NCBI GenBank assembly: GCA_964559455.1 | Contig: CAZLHO010000006.1 | Coordinates: 1-64,000 of the forward strand | Direction: 5' to 3' | Source: CAZLHO01 sp964559455 | GTDB lineage: Bacteria > Krumholzibacteriota > Krumholzibacteriia > LZORAL124-64-63 | Length of the DNA stretch: 64,000 nt | Shown here: positions 8,179-17,776 of the stretch, piece after piece | How the letters are laid out: every line of letters starts with the position of its first letter | Position numbering within the stretch: the stretch's first letter is position 1 | Position numbers and translations under genes: made by a program | The notes under the pieces: generated by a model | The model's database searches: none | The model's input: only the letters and a program-made list of their open reading frames with translations | What the model was told of the DNA's origin: nothing

Positions 8179-10068
8179 CTAGCGGTAGTCCCGCGGGTTC
8201 TCGGGCGGGTAGATGCTGGTGTCGACGGCCTCGTACGAGATCGCGGGGCCGTCCTCGGTATGGGTGGCGACCGTCGTCTTCAGCCACTCGTCGTTGTTGG
8301 CCTTCCACTTGGCGCGGTACTCCTCGAACTCGGGGTCGCCCGGGAACTTGCCCTCGGGGATCGGCAGCTCGAACTCGGGCTTCCAGTGGCTGCCGCGGCA
8401 TTCGTCGCGCAGCCGGGCGCCCTTGGCCATCACCTCGGCCAGGACGATCATGTCCTGCACCTGGCGGGCGAAGGCCAGCGGCGCGTTGGCCCAGCCCTTG
8501 GTGTCGTCCAGCGTCAGATTGCCGCTGCGGGCGCGCAGCTCGCGGATCTGCTCCAGCGCGATGTCCAGGTCCTTGTTGTTGCGGATGATCGAGACCTTGG
8601 CCCGCATCACCTCGCCCAGCTCCTTCCAGAGCAGGAAGGGGTTCTCGGTGCCGCCGCCCGAGAGCAGCCGCTGGTTCAGGCCGTCCTGCCGGGCCTTCTC
8701 GTCGACGTAGGCCGACTCGTCCACGGCGTCGGCGCCGTGCTCCAGGCCCTTCAGGTAGGCGACCACGCTCTCGCCGGCGACGCGGCCGCTGTACGAGGCC
8801 GAGAGCAGCGAGTTGGCGCCCAGGCGGTTGGCGCCGTGGTAGGCGCCGTCGCATTCGCCGCAGGCGAAGAGGCCCGGGATTTTCGTCTGGTGGTTGCGGG
8901 CGCTGGGCTGCTTCATGCCGCCGGTCGCCTCGTCCTTCTCCCAGTCGACCCAGAGTCCGCCCATGCTGTAGTGCACGGCGGGGAAGATCTTCATCGGCCG
9001 TTTCGTCGGGTCCTCGCCGGCGAACTTCTCGTAGATCTCCATGATGCCGCCCAGCCGGGTCTTCAGGAACTCCGGGCTGCGGTGGGTCAGGTCCAGGTAG
9101 ACCAGATCCTTGCCGCCCAGGCCCATCTTGTGGTCGTGGACCACCTTCCAGATCGCACGCGCGGCGACGTCGCGGGGCACCGTGTTGCCGAAGGCGGGGT
9201 ACCATTCCTCCAGGAAGTACCAGCGCTCGTTCTCGGGGATGTCCATCGGATCGCGGGCGTCCTTGGGGTCCTTCGGCACCCAGACCCGTCCGCCCTCGCC
9301 GCGGGCGGCCTCGCTCATCAGGCGGTTCTTGTCGTCGCCCGGCATGCCCGTGGGATGGAACTGGATGAACTCGCCGTTGACGAAGTTGGCGCCCTGCTGG
9401 TAGACGCGGGCGGCCGCGGCGCCGGTGCTGTTCGTCGAGTTCGTGGAGCGGTAGTAGACCAGGCCCAGGCCGCCGGTGGCCAGCACGACGGCGTCGGCGC
9501 GGAAGGTGCGCGTCTCCATGGTCTGCAGATTCATCGCCGTGATGCCGCGGCAGACCCCCTGCCCGTCCTTGACGATGCTCAGGAACTCCCACCACTCGTA
9601 CTTCTTGACCCGGCCCAGCTCCTCGTGCTTGCGGACCTGCTCGTCCACGCCGTAGAGCAGCTGCTGGCCCGAGGTGGCGCCGGCGAAGCAGGTGCGGCGG
9701 TTCTTGACGCCGCCGAAGAGGCGCAGGTCCATCACGCCCTCGGGAGTGCGCGAGAAGGTCACGCCCATGCGGTCGTAGGTGCGGATCAGGCCGGGGGCGT
9801 CCTCGCACATCGACTTGATCGGCGGCTGGTGGGCCAGGTAGGCGCCGCCCTTGATCGTGTCCACGGTGTGCTGCCAGACCGAGTCGGTCTCGCCCTTGGT
9901 GTCCAGACAGGCGTTGATGCCGCCCTGGGCGCAGGCGCTGTGGCTGCGCTTGACGGGGAAGAGCGAGAACAGGTCCACCTCGTGGCCGGCCTCGGCGATG
10001 CGGATCGTCGCCCACAGGCCGCCCAGCCCGCCGCCCACTACGATGATCTTCGGCTTCTTCAGGGCCAT
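8179..10068 (-). CDS. sdhA: Succinate dehydrogenase / fumarate reductase flavoprotein subunit
   Basis: Catalytic subunit that oxidises succinate to fumarate (or the reverse) with covalent FAD. The 629-aa protein has the dinucleotide-binding motif VVGGGLGGLW at the N-terminus. HSACAQGGINA carries the His that attaches FAD. Active-site segments are GEFIQFHPTG and RGEGGRVWV, and ACGECDGAYHGANRLGANSL lies near residues 390-410. GAGAGGAGCATCCG precedes the ATG. It resembles the Bacillus/Bacteroidota type (SdhA of about 600+ aa paired with a single membrane subunit) rather than the proteobacterial type. Confidence 0.96.
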   Translation of the reverse strand: MALKKPKIIVVGGGLGGLWATIRIAEAGHEVDLFSLFPVKRSHSACAQGGINACLDTKGETDSVWQHTVDTIKGGAYLAHQPPIKSMCEDAPGLIRTYDRMGVTFSRTPEGVMDLRLFGGVKNRRTCFAGATSGQQLLYGVDEQVRKHEELGRVKKYEWWEFLSIVKDGQGVCRGITAMNLQTMETRTFRADAVVLATGGLGLVYYRSTNSTNSTGAAAARVYQQGANFVNGEFIQFHPTGMPGDDKNRLMSEAARGEGGRVWVPKDPKDARDPMDIPENERWYFLEEWYPAFGNTVPRDVAARAIWKVVHDHKMGLGGKDLVYLDLTHRSPEFLKTRLGGIMEIYEKFAGEDPTKRPMKIFPAVHYSMGGLWVDWEKDEATGGMKQPSARNHQTKIPGLFACGECDGAYHGANRLGANSLLSASYSGRVAGESVVAYLKGLEHGADAVDESAYVDEKARQDGLNQRLLSGGGTENPFLLWKELGEVMRAKVSIIRNNKDLDIALEQIRELRARSGNLTLDDTKGWANAPLAFARQVQDMIVLAEVMAKGARLRDECRGSHWKPEFELPIPEGKFPGDPEFEEYRAKWKANNDEWLKTTVATHTEDGPAISYEAVDTSIYPPENPRDYR

Positions 10069-10089
10069 CGGATGCTCCTCTCGGCGGTT

Positions 10090-10731
10090 CTAGGGTAGCG
10101 GCGCGAGAAATCCGCGCAGGGCCTGGGACGCCAGCGCCAGCAGGATCACGCCGATGCCGGCGCAGACCCAGGTCGAGATGCGCTGGGAACGGGGGCCGAT
10201 GGTCGCGCCCCAGGTGATCAGCGCCAGCCAGACGCCGTTGCAGAAGTGGAAGACGGTCGACAGGATGCCCACGATGTACCAGGCCAGGATCCACGGGTTC
10301 GCCAGGTCGTCGGCCAGGTGTGCGAAGAGATCCTGCTTCAGCACCTCGCCGCTCAGCACCTCGCCCCGCGTCGACAGGACGTGGGTGACGATGAAGGCGA
10401 AGGTGATCAGGGCCGTGATGCGCTGCAGCCAGTACATGCGGTTGCGCGCGTAGCCGTAGGCCCGGACGTTCGACTTGCTGTGGTACCAGATCCAGAGGCC
10501 GTAGAGCGCGTGGAAGAGGATCGGCAGCGCGATCACGCCGATCTCCATCACGGTCAGGTAGGGCATCTCGTCGATCTTCTGGATCACGTGCTTGAAGAAG
10601 TGGTCCCCGCCCTTGACGGCCAGGGAGTTCTCGAAGAGGTGGAAGCAGAGGAAGGCGCCGATCGGGACGATGCCGAGCAGGCTGTGCAGTTTCCTCAGAG
10701 CGAAATGCCGGTCCAGGAGCGGAGCGTTCAT
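10090..10731 (-). CDS. sdhC: Succinate dehydrogenase cytochrome b558 membrane subunit
   Basis: Single membrane-anchor subunit (213 aa) that carries two b hemes and the menaquinone site, as in the Bacillus and Bacteroidota enzymes. Five hydrophobic segments are visible. Likely heme-ligand histidines sit in FALRKLHSLLGI, FLCFHLFENS, LFHALYGLWIWYHSK and FIVTHVLSTR. Start at ATG 10731 (MNAPLLDRHF) rather than a possible upstream codon, because AAGGAGAGACTG precedes it. No separate SdhD is present. A single-subunit anchor fits menaquinone use, which agrees with mqnE in this window. Confidence 0.92.
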   Translation of the reverse strand: MNAPLLDRHFALRKLHSLLGIVPIGAFLCFHLFENSLAVKGGDHFFKHVIQKIDEMPYLTVMEIGVIALPILFHALYGLWIWYHSKSNVRAYGYARNRMYWLQRITALITFAFIVTHVLSTRGEVLSGEVLKQDLFAHLADDLANPWILAWYIVGILSTVFHFCNGVWLALITWGATIGPRSQRISTWVCAGIGVILLALASQALRGFLAPLP

Positions 10732-10900
10732 CAGTCTCTCCTTGAGGCGGATTGGGCGCGCGGCGCTCGGAGGGATCTCGCGCTGCGGCGGGCCTGCATC
10801 TGCGGCACTGTAGTACAAAGATGTTTTGCTGTGAAGGGTTGGTGCAAGGATAAAATCAATAAACGATGAAACCGCGCATCAAGATTCCGGCGCCCCCCTC

Positions 10901-10929
10901 TTGCCTTGAGGGAACCCCGCGTTTAGGCT
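10901..10929 (+). promoter_or_regulatory. Probable promoter for the 10986 barrel gene
   Basis: TTGCCT, 17-base spacer, TAGGCT, 57 bases before ATG 10986. Confidence 0.4.
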
Positions 10930-10985
10930 GGTGTTGCCAGGGGCGCACACCCACCCTGCCGGCTGCCGGAGCAGAGGAGGATCCC

Positions 10986-11621
10986 ATGCTGAAATCGATC
11001 CGCATCCTGGGGACCGCCGCGTTGGCGGCGGCGTTGCTCGCCGTTCTGCCCGGCGCCGTCGCGGCCCGGCCCGGCTTTTCGGAGGTGGTTCTCGAGGGCG
11101 GCCTGGCCGAACCCCTGGGCGACCTCGGGGACGACTGGGAGACCGTCGCCGGCTTCGGCGCCGAGACCGGCTACGAGCTGGGCCTCCGCTTCCGCGCGCG
11201 CTGGCCTTCGGGATGGGCCCTGTCGCCCTCCTTCCACTACGTGCGCATGGCCAAGCACTCGGGCTTCGTCGAGGGAGAGAGCCTGTCCTTCTTCGGCCGC
11301 GGCTCGATCTTCGCCTACGGCGTCGACGCCCAGTACTTCCTGCCCGCGCGCCGGAACCGGCCGCAGTTCTACCTCAGCCTGGGCGCGGCGCTGATGCACA
11401 ACCGCTACCGCGAGGAGTATTCCGACGGGGACTGGTTCGAGGAGGGGGTCAACACCCTGGGCCTGGCGGCGGGCGTGGGCCTGAGGACGGGCGACTTCGA
11501 GATCAGCGCCTTCTACCACGTGAACCGCTTCGACACCCTGAGCTTCTGGGCGGGCGTCGACGACTACGATTGGGACTGGGTCTCGGTGCGTTTCGCGGTG
11601 GCCCTGCCCGGGATGTACTGA
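10986..11621 (+). CDS. Small outer-membrane beta-barrel protein
   Basis: A 211-aa exported protein. The signal peptide (MLKSIRILGTAALAAALLAV...) is cleaved near AVAA-RPGF. The rest shows regular alternating amphipathic strands (VVLEGGLAEPLGD; YELGLRFRARWPSGWALSPS; FYLSLGAALMHNRY; WVSVRFAVALPG) of the 8-stranded OmpA/OmpW-like porin-fold group. It ends in MY, an aromatic C-terminus compatible with BAM recognition. GAGGAGGATCCC precedes the ATG, which argues against longer starts. It is monocistronic and the function is unknown. Confidence 0.75.
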   Translation: MLKSIRILGTAALAAALLAVLPGAVAARPGFSEVVLEGGLAEPLGDLGDDWETVAGFGAETGYELGLRFRARWPSGWALSPSFHYVRMAKHSGFVEGESLSFFGRGSIFAYGVDAQYFLPARRNRPQFYLSLGAALMHNRYREEYSDGDWFEEGVNTLGLAAGVGLRTGDFEISAFYHVNRFDTLSFWAGVDDYDWDWVSVRFAVALPGMY

Positions 11622-11642
11622 GCCGGGGATCCCCGATATATT

Positions 11643-11676
11643 GAACCGGCGCCGTCCGGGAGGTCGGCGCCGGTTC
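11643..11676. terminator. Terminator-like hairpin between convergent genes
   Basis: Perfect 11-bp stem (GAACCGGCGCC / GGCGCCGGTTC), 12-base loop, no clear T run. It lies between the barrel gene and the convergent FnIII gene. Confidence 0.55.
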
Positions 11677-11705
11677 TCGCTGGGAGGAATGTCACTCCAG
11701 CGGGG

Positions 11706-12065
11706 TCAGAAGAGGGCGATGGGCCTGCCGGGCTGTCCCGGGGGTCCCAGGGTCGGCTCGTAGGGCTCCGAGGCGACCGAGAAGGTGCCCTGGCGTCCCA
11801 GCGCGTCGACGCCCGCGACGCGGATGCGGTGCTCCTGGTCGTAGTCGGCGGCCAGGGTGTATGAGGGGGTCCCGACTTCAGCCACCTGGACATAGGCCCC
11901 GCCGTTGACGGAATGCTGTACGATGTAATAGGCCACGGGCGAGCCGGTGGTCGGGGCCGACCACGTATACTCGATTTCCTCCTGGGCCTGGGCGCTGCCC
12001 GCCGCGAGGATGACGGCGGCCAGGCCGAGCAGCAGGATGCGGGTGACTTTCGTCCTCGTGATCAT
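11706..12065 (-). CDS. Secreted single fibronectin type III domain protein
   Basis: A 119-aa exported protein: signal peptide MITRTKVTRILLLGLAAVILAAGSAQA, then a single FnIII-like domain. The WSAPTTGSPVAYYIVQHSVNGG strand pattern and the later DQEHRIRVAGVDALGRQG (the usual Y-x-V-x-A-x-D-xx-G pattern) support that fold. The C-terminus is a Pro/Gly-rich tail. Stand-alone secreted FnIII domains are common in the FCB group and may be adhesive or structural, but the role is not known. ATG 12063-12065 is preferred over upstream alternatives because the signal peptide starts there. No strong ribosome site is visible. Confidence 0.7.
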   Translation of the reverse strand: MITRTKVTRILLLGLAAVILAAGSAQAQEEIEYTWSAPTTGSPVAYYIVQHSVNGGAYVQVAEVGTPSYTLAADYDQEHRIRVAGVDALGRQGTFSVASEPYEPTLGPPGQPGRPIALF

Positions 12066-12493
12066 CGGATGTCCGGCCTTTCGGGTTGCGGGGGTGCGGC
12101 GCCGTTCGGGGACCCTCGGCTCGCCGGTCGGGCTTGCTCGCCCATCTGCGGTCTGCGACCGATGAGGGCGATTTTGCAAGGCCGATGCCAGGGGCGATCG
12201 GAGGTTCGCGGCGGCTCCCGAAGAGTCTCTCTCGTCCTTCCGGATCGAGGTCGATGGTGACGCATCGTTTCCGAGCGTTGACTGATAACGGGGACAAATA
12301 AACCGTTGCCGACGCATCTGGGGTGGGGCCCGGTGACATCGTGGCGGCGTGGGGACAAGGGGGCGGTTGCGTTCCGAGCGCCGCTCTCCCGGCGGCCCTC
12401 TCGAATTGCCCGGCCGGGGACGGTGGCCGGGGCGATCCGTGACACCAAAGATAAAGAACCAGACCAGTCACGTCAAATTTCTAAGGAGGCCTC
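12066..12493. other. 428-base divergent intergenic region
   Basis: No gene is supported here; all reading frames lack coding character. It separates the FnIII gene (minus) from the HD-domain gene (plus). The last ~60 bases are AT-richer and end in the very strong ribosome site CTAAGGAGGCCTC. A GATAAA at 12450-12455 could be a -10 box, without a convincing -35. Confidence 0.5.
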
Positions 12494-13033
12494 ATGAATT
12501 CTGACGTTCTTGCACTTTGGCCAGAATTGGAGTGGATCAAGGACGCAGGCCTGCGCGAGAAGACTGCTGCGACCTGGGAGCTGGCCCTGGCCGAGAGCGA
12601 CCTCGACGCCGCCGATCTCCAGGAGATCCCGTTCACGCTGCTCGTGCCGGACTGCAAGGTCAGCTTCATGGCCCACAAGCGCTGCGTGGTGCACGTGGCC
12701 CGCGACGCCGCCGTCAAGATGAACGAGTTCATGGGCGACGAGCTGCCCGTGGACCTGGACACGGTGATCGCCGGCGCTATCCTGGCGGACGTGGGCAAAT
12801 TGCTGGAATACGCCAAGGTCGACGGCGAGGCGGTGAAGAGCGAGACGGGCAAGTACCTGCGGCATCCCTTCACCGGGGTCGGCCTGGCGCTGCGCTGCGG
12901 GGTGCCCGATCCCGTCTGCCACATCATCGCCGCCCACGCCGGCGAGGGGGACATGGTGAAGCGGACGCCCGAGGCCTACGTGGTGCACCACGCGGATTTC
13001 ATGACCTTCCTGCCGTTCAAGAACAGGTTCTGA
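12494..13033 (+). CDS. HD-domain phosphohydrolase-like protein lacking the His of the HD doublet
   Basis: A 179-aa cytoplasmic protein with the all-helical HD-superfamily layout. His61/His67 lie in MAHKRCVVHVARDAA, then AGAILADVGKLLEYAKV (residues 93-109), KYLRHPFTGVGLAL (His124), VCHIIAAHAGEGD (His143, His148) and the distal VHHADF (Asp168). In typical members the second motif is HD-x-GK; here it is AD (Ala98-Asp99), so one metal ligand is missing. The rest of the fold and the distal ligands are kept, so it may bind one metal or act as a nucleotide sensor. The AAGGAGG ribosome site is nearly perfect. A sulfatase-like gene follows 68 bases later on the same strand. Confidence 0.72.
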   Translation: MNSDVLALWPELEWIKDAGLREKTAATWELALAESDLDAADLQEIPFTLLVPDCKVSFMAHKRCVVHVARDAAVKMNEFMGDELPVDLDTVIAGAILADVGKLLEYAKVDGEAVKSETGKYLRHPFTGVGLALRCGVPDPVCHIIAAHAGEGDMVKRTPEAYVVHHADFMTFLPFKNRF

Positions 13034-13101
13034 CGTTGCGGCGCGACGGTCGGCGGCTCGCCGCCGCCGGCCCGCGTCCGACTTCGGCCCGAGGAGAAGC
13101 G

Positions 13102-14526
13102 ATGTCCGGACCGATCCGACGATTCCTGCTGCTGTCGGCCTGCCTGCTGGCCGTCGTTCTGCCGGGATGCTCCCGGCGCGATACGCGTCCCAACATCGTG
13201 ATCGTGGTCCTGGACACCTTGCGTCGGGACTACACCGGCGTCGACGCCGGCCCGGGCGCGACGAGCCCCACCCCCACCCTGGACCGGCTCGCCGCCGAGG
13301 GCACGAACTTCACGCGGGTCTGGTCGGCGGCGTCCTGGACCGTGCCCTCCCACGCTTCGATCTTCACGGGCCTGCTCCCCTCCGGGCACGGCTGCAACGC
13401 CCTGCGCCCGCGCTTCGATCCGGCGATCCCCACCGCGGCCGAGGCGCTGGACGCCGGCGGCTACGCCACGGCGGCCTTCTTCAGCAACCCCTGGCTGACG
13501 AGCCGGGCCACGGGTCTGCTGCGCGGCTTCGCGGAGCGGCAGGAGGCGCGCATCGGGGGGTTGAGCTCGCTGACCAGTTCCATGGGGGACCAGGGCGGCC
13601 GGCGCACCCTGGACCAGATCGCGCGCTGGCTCCAGGACTACGACGGCGACGATCCGGTCTTTCTCTTCGCCAACATCCTCGAGGCGCACCTGCCCTACGA
13701 TCCGCCGCGGGACTACCGCAGCCGCCACCTCGCCGACCTGGCCGTCGACGATCGCGTGCCGATCGATTGGGGGCACGAGATCAACGCCGGCGCCCGCGAT
13801 CCGGCCGTCGAGGATTGGGACCGGGTGCGGCGGCTCTACGCCGGCGACGCCAACTTCGCCGACCGCTTCCTGGCCGGCGTGCTGAACCTGGTGCGCCGCC
13901 ACCTGGACTGGGAGAACACGGTCGTCATCGTGACCTCGGACCACGGCGAGAACCTGGGCGAGCACGGCCTGGCCGAGCACCAGTTCTCGGTGCACGAGAC
14001 CCTGCTGTCGGTGCCGCTGGTGATCCACGCCCCGCCGGCGCTGCTGGCGCCCGGCCGGCGCGACGATCCCGTCTCGCTGACCGACCTCTACGCCACGGTG
14101 CTGGATCTGGCCGGCGTCGACGCCGAGCCGCCGCCCACCAGCCGGTCGCTCCTGCCCGAGCCTCCGGCCGGGGCGGCCCTGCGGCCCGTCGTCTCGGAAT
14201 ACGCGGGGCCGAACCCCGAACTGCTGCTGCTGCTGCGCCGCGTCAACGAGGCTGTCGACATGGCGCCGCTGACGGCGGCCTGGCGGACCGTGCGGCAGGG
14301 AGACCTGCGCCTGAGCCTGGCCAGCGACGGCCGCGTGGAGTTGCACGACCTCGCCGCGGACCCCGGCCAGGAGAGGAACCTGGCCGAGGCGCGGCCCGAC
14401 GATGTCGCCAGGCTCCGGGAACTGCTGGCGGCGCCGGGCGCGGCGGCCTGGCTGCAGCCCCAGGAGGACGCGGTCATCGACGAGGCCACGCGCAGGCAGC
14501 TGGAATCCCTGGGCTATGTGAACTGA
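13102..14526 (+). CDS. Sulfatase-like lipoprotein (alkaline phosphatase superfamily)
   Basis: A 474-aa lipoprotein with lipobox LPGC (Cys at residue ~23). The sulfatase fold starts with NIVIVVLDTLRRD, whose Asp is a metal ligand. The nucleophile region is SWTVPSHASIFTG (residues ~78-90) and the distal metal site is TSDHGENLGEHG (~residue 280). The usual sulfatase nucleophile motif is C/S-x-P-x-R; here it reads T-V-P-S-H, so formylglycine activation is not evident. The enzyme may be a phospho- or sulfo-transferase/hydrolase with Thr or Ser. The C-terminal segment (VELHDLAADPGQERNLA) is the typical sulfatase end domain. GAGGAGAAGCG precedes the ATG. The substrate is unknown. Confidence 0.85.
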   Translation: MSGPIRRFLLLSACLLAVVLPGCSRRDTRPNIVIVVLDTLRRDYTGVDAGPGATSPTPTLDRLAAEGTNFTRVWSAASWTVPSHASIFTGLLPSGHGCNALRPRFDPAIPTAAEALDAGGYATAAFFSNPWLTSRATGLLRGFAERQEARIGGLSSLTSSMGDQGGRRTLDQIARWLQDYDGDDPVFLFANILEAHLPYDPPRDYRSRHLADLAVDDRVPIDWGHEINAGARDPAVEDWDRVRRLYAGDANFADRFLAGVLNLVRRHLDWENTVVIVTSDHGENLGEHGLAEHQFSVHETLLSVPLVIHAPPALLAPGRRDDPVSLTDLYATVLDLAGVDAEPPPTSRSLLPEPPAGAALRPVVSEYAGPNPELLLLLRRVNEAVDMAPLTAAWRTVRQGDLRLSLASDGRVELHDLAADPGQERNLAEARPDDVARLRELLAAPGAAAWLQPQEDAVIDEATRRQLESLGYVN

Positions 14527-14556
14527 GCCGGTGCGGCGCGATGCATTATTTTTGCG

Positions 14557-14584
14557 TTGACACCTGCGATAACTGATATATGTA
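14557..14584 (+). promoter_or_regulatory. Promoter for the ferredoxin gene
   Basis: Consensus TTGACA, 16-base spacer, TATGTA, within an AT-rich patch 76 bases upstream of ATG 14660. One of the best -35 boxes in the window. Confidence 0.6.
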
Positions 14585-14659
14585 GACCGTGAGTTCGGAG
14601 GAGATCAGGCGGGGTCGGCCACGGAGGCGACCCGGCGGCTTCCCTGGGAGGAGATTATC

Positions 14660-14890
14660 ATGGCCGATAACACCGACAAGGTTCCGGGCAGCGTCGACGG
14701 CAAGTTCTACGTCGACAGCAACTGCATCGACTGCGACCTCTGCCGCCAGACGGCGCCGGACAACTTCGAGCGCAACGAGGACGACGGCTTCAGCTTCGTC
14801 TTCAAGCAGCCGGCGGACCCGGACGAGGAGGAACTCTGTCGGGAGGCCATGGAGGAGTGCCCCGTCGAGGCCATCGGCGACGACGGCTGA
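14660..14890 (+). CDS. Single-cluster [4Fe-4S] ferredoxin
   Basis: A 76-aa acidic electron carrier. Cys22, Cys25 and Cys28 (C-x2-C-x2-C) plus Cys67 in the ECPVEAI segment form one [4Fe-4S] site. The remaining Cys60 could form a disulfide or be spare. This is the Thermotoga / Desulfovibrio ferredoxin I-like size class. GGAGGAGATTATC precedes the ATG. It has its own near-consensus promoter and a terminator, so it is monocistronic and probably well expressed. Partners are unknown; radical SAM enzymes such as MqnE, HemN and the B12 enzyme in this window are candidates for such a carrier (inference). Confidence 0.9.
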   Translation: MADNTDKVPGSVDGKFYVDSNCIDCDLCRQTAPDNFERNEDDGFSFVFKQPADPDEEELCREAMEECPVEAIGDDG

Positions 14891-14925
14891 TCCGGTTTCA
14901 GCAGCGCGTCGCCCGCCCCCTGGCG

Positions 14926-14961
14926 ACGAGGCCCTGTCGTCCCGACGGGGCCTCGTTTCTT
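14926..14961 (+). terminator. Rho-independent terminator after the ferredoxin
   Basis: ACGAGGCCC pairs with GGGGCCTCGT, with an inner GTCG/CGAC stem, followed by TTTCTT. Confidence 0.85.
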
Positions 14962-15066
14962 CGAGAGGGACGGGAACCCGACGGCCGCCGTGGCGTTGAA
15001 GCGCTCCGGAACAGGACGGGTCGGGGGGTGCCCCGGACTCGATGCGAAGAAACAGGAGAGGATACT

Positions 15067-16545
<1,479 letters not shown>

Positions 16546-16582
16546 CCGCAGGCCGCTGCGGGGACCCCACCCGCGGGACGGG

Positions 16583-16615
16583 GACGGGGGCGTCGGCACC
16601 GCCGGCGCCCCCGTC
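16583..16615 (+). terminator. Terminator-like hairpin after degP
   Basis: Perfect 10-bp stem GACGGGGGCG / CGCCCCCGTC; no T run follows. Confidence 0.5.
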
Positions 16616-16639
16616 GCGCGTCCGGGCCCGGATCCCCCT

Positions 16640-16669
16640 TTGCCGTGCGGGGGGTGCGGCGCTTATGAT
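16640..16669 (+). promoter_or_regulatory. Promoter placed for a leaderless glycosyltransferase mRNA
   Basis: TTGCCG (-35), 18-base spacer, TATGAT (-10, 16664-16669). The ATG is at 16679, only 9 bases after the -10, so the transcript should start at or just before the start codon. Confidence 0.5.
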
Positions 16670-16678
16670 TGGCCCGCC

Positions 16679-17776
16679 ATGAACATCCTCTTCTCCAGCA
16701 GCATCGGCGCCTGGGGCGGGGGCGAGAACTGGATGCTCTCGTCCGCCCTCGGCCTGCGCGACCGCGGCCACGCCGTGGACCTGGCGGCCCGCGAGGGAAG
16801 CGCCCTGGCCGGACGCGCCCGCGCCGCCGGCCTGCCCGTGCACGAGCTCCGCTTCCGCGGCGACTTCGATCCCCTCGGCACCCTCTTCTTCTGGCGGCTC
16901 TGCCGCCGCCTGCGCACCGACGTGCTCTGCCTGAACATGGACCGGGTGCTGCGCGTGGCGGGACCCGGCGCCCGCCTGGCGGGCGTGAAGGCGGTGGTGC
17001 CGCGCCGCGGCAGCCAGTTCGGCATCGGCGGCAAGGTCTCGCACCGTTTCAGCTACCTCCACGTGGCCACCGGGATCATCGCCAACTCCGAGGCCACCCG
17101 CGACACGATGCTGCAGAGCGCTCCCTGGCTGCCGCCGGAGAAGGTGCGCCGCATCTACAACGGCATCCACGTCGAGGACTTCGACCGGCCCGGGCGCCGG
17201 GGCCCGGTGCGCGAGTCCCTGGGCGCCGGTCCCGACGATCCGGTGATCCTGATGGTGGGCGAACTGACCGAGCGCAAGAACCACGTCCACCTGCTGCGGC
17301 GGCTGCCGGCGCTGCGGGAGCGTTTGCCGGACCTGAAGGTGTGGATCGCCGGCGAGGGTACCGAGCGGGACCTGCTGGCGCGGACGGCGGCCGAGGCCGG
17401 CGCGGCGGCGGACGTGCGGCTGCTGGGCTTCAGGGATGACGTGGCCGACCTGATCGCCGGCTGCGACCTGCTGGTCCATCCGGCCCTGATGGAGGGCTTC
17501 GGCTACGTGCTGGTCGAGGCGATGGCCGCGGGGCGGCCCGTGATCGCCGCCGCCACGAGCAACATCCCCGAGATCGTGCCCGACGGCGTGACCGGCTACC
17601 TCGTCGACGCTGACGACGGCGACGCCCTGGTCGAGCGCGTGGCCCGGGTGCTGGGCGACGCCGAGCACGCCCGCGTCCTGGGCGAGGCCGGCCGCGAGCG
17701 GGCGCGGCGGCTCTACGCTTTTCCCCGGATGCTGGACGAGTTGGAGGGCTACTTCACGGAATTGATGGAGGCCTAG
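16679..17776 (+). CDS. Glycosyltransferase family 4 protein
   Basis: A 365-aa GT-B fold, retaining glycosyltransferase. The N-terminal half has the acceptor-domain loop GAWGGGENWML (residues ~10-20). The C-terminal half has VILMVGELTERKNH, the WIAGEGTERDLL strand, LLGFRDDVADLIAGCDLLVHP, and the nucleotide-sugar signature EGFGYVLVEAMAAGRPVIA with the E-x7-E pair. Probably acts on a polysaccharide, LPS or glycolipid; the sugar is unknown. There is no ribosome site before the ATG and the promoter is adjacent, suggesting leaderless expression. Its TAG and the TAG of the convergent hemA share the palindrome CTAG at 17773-17776. Confidence 0.9.
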   Translation: MNILFSSSIGAWGGGENWMLSSALGLRDRGHAVDLAAREGSALAGRARAAGLPVHELRFRGDFDPLGTLFFWRLCRRLRTDVLCLNMDRVLRVAGPGARLAGVKAVVPRRGSQFGIGGKVSHRFSYLHVATGIIANSEATRDTMLQSAPWLPPEKVRRIYNGIHVEDFDRPGRRGPVRESLGAGPDDPVILMVGELTERKNHVHLLRRLPALRERLPDLKVWIAGEGTERDLLARTAAEAGAAADVRLLGFRDDVADLIAGCDLLVHPALMEGFGYVLVEAMAAGRPVIAAATSNIPEIVPDGVTGYLVDADDGDALVERVARVLGDAEHARVLGEAGRERARRLYAFPRMLDELEGYFTELMEA

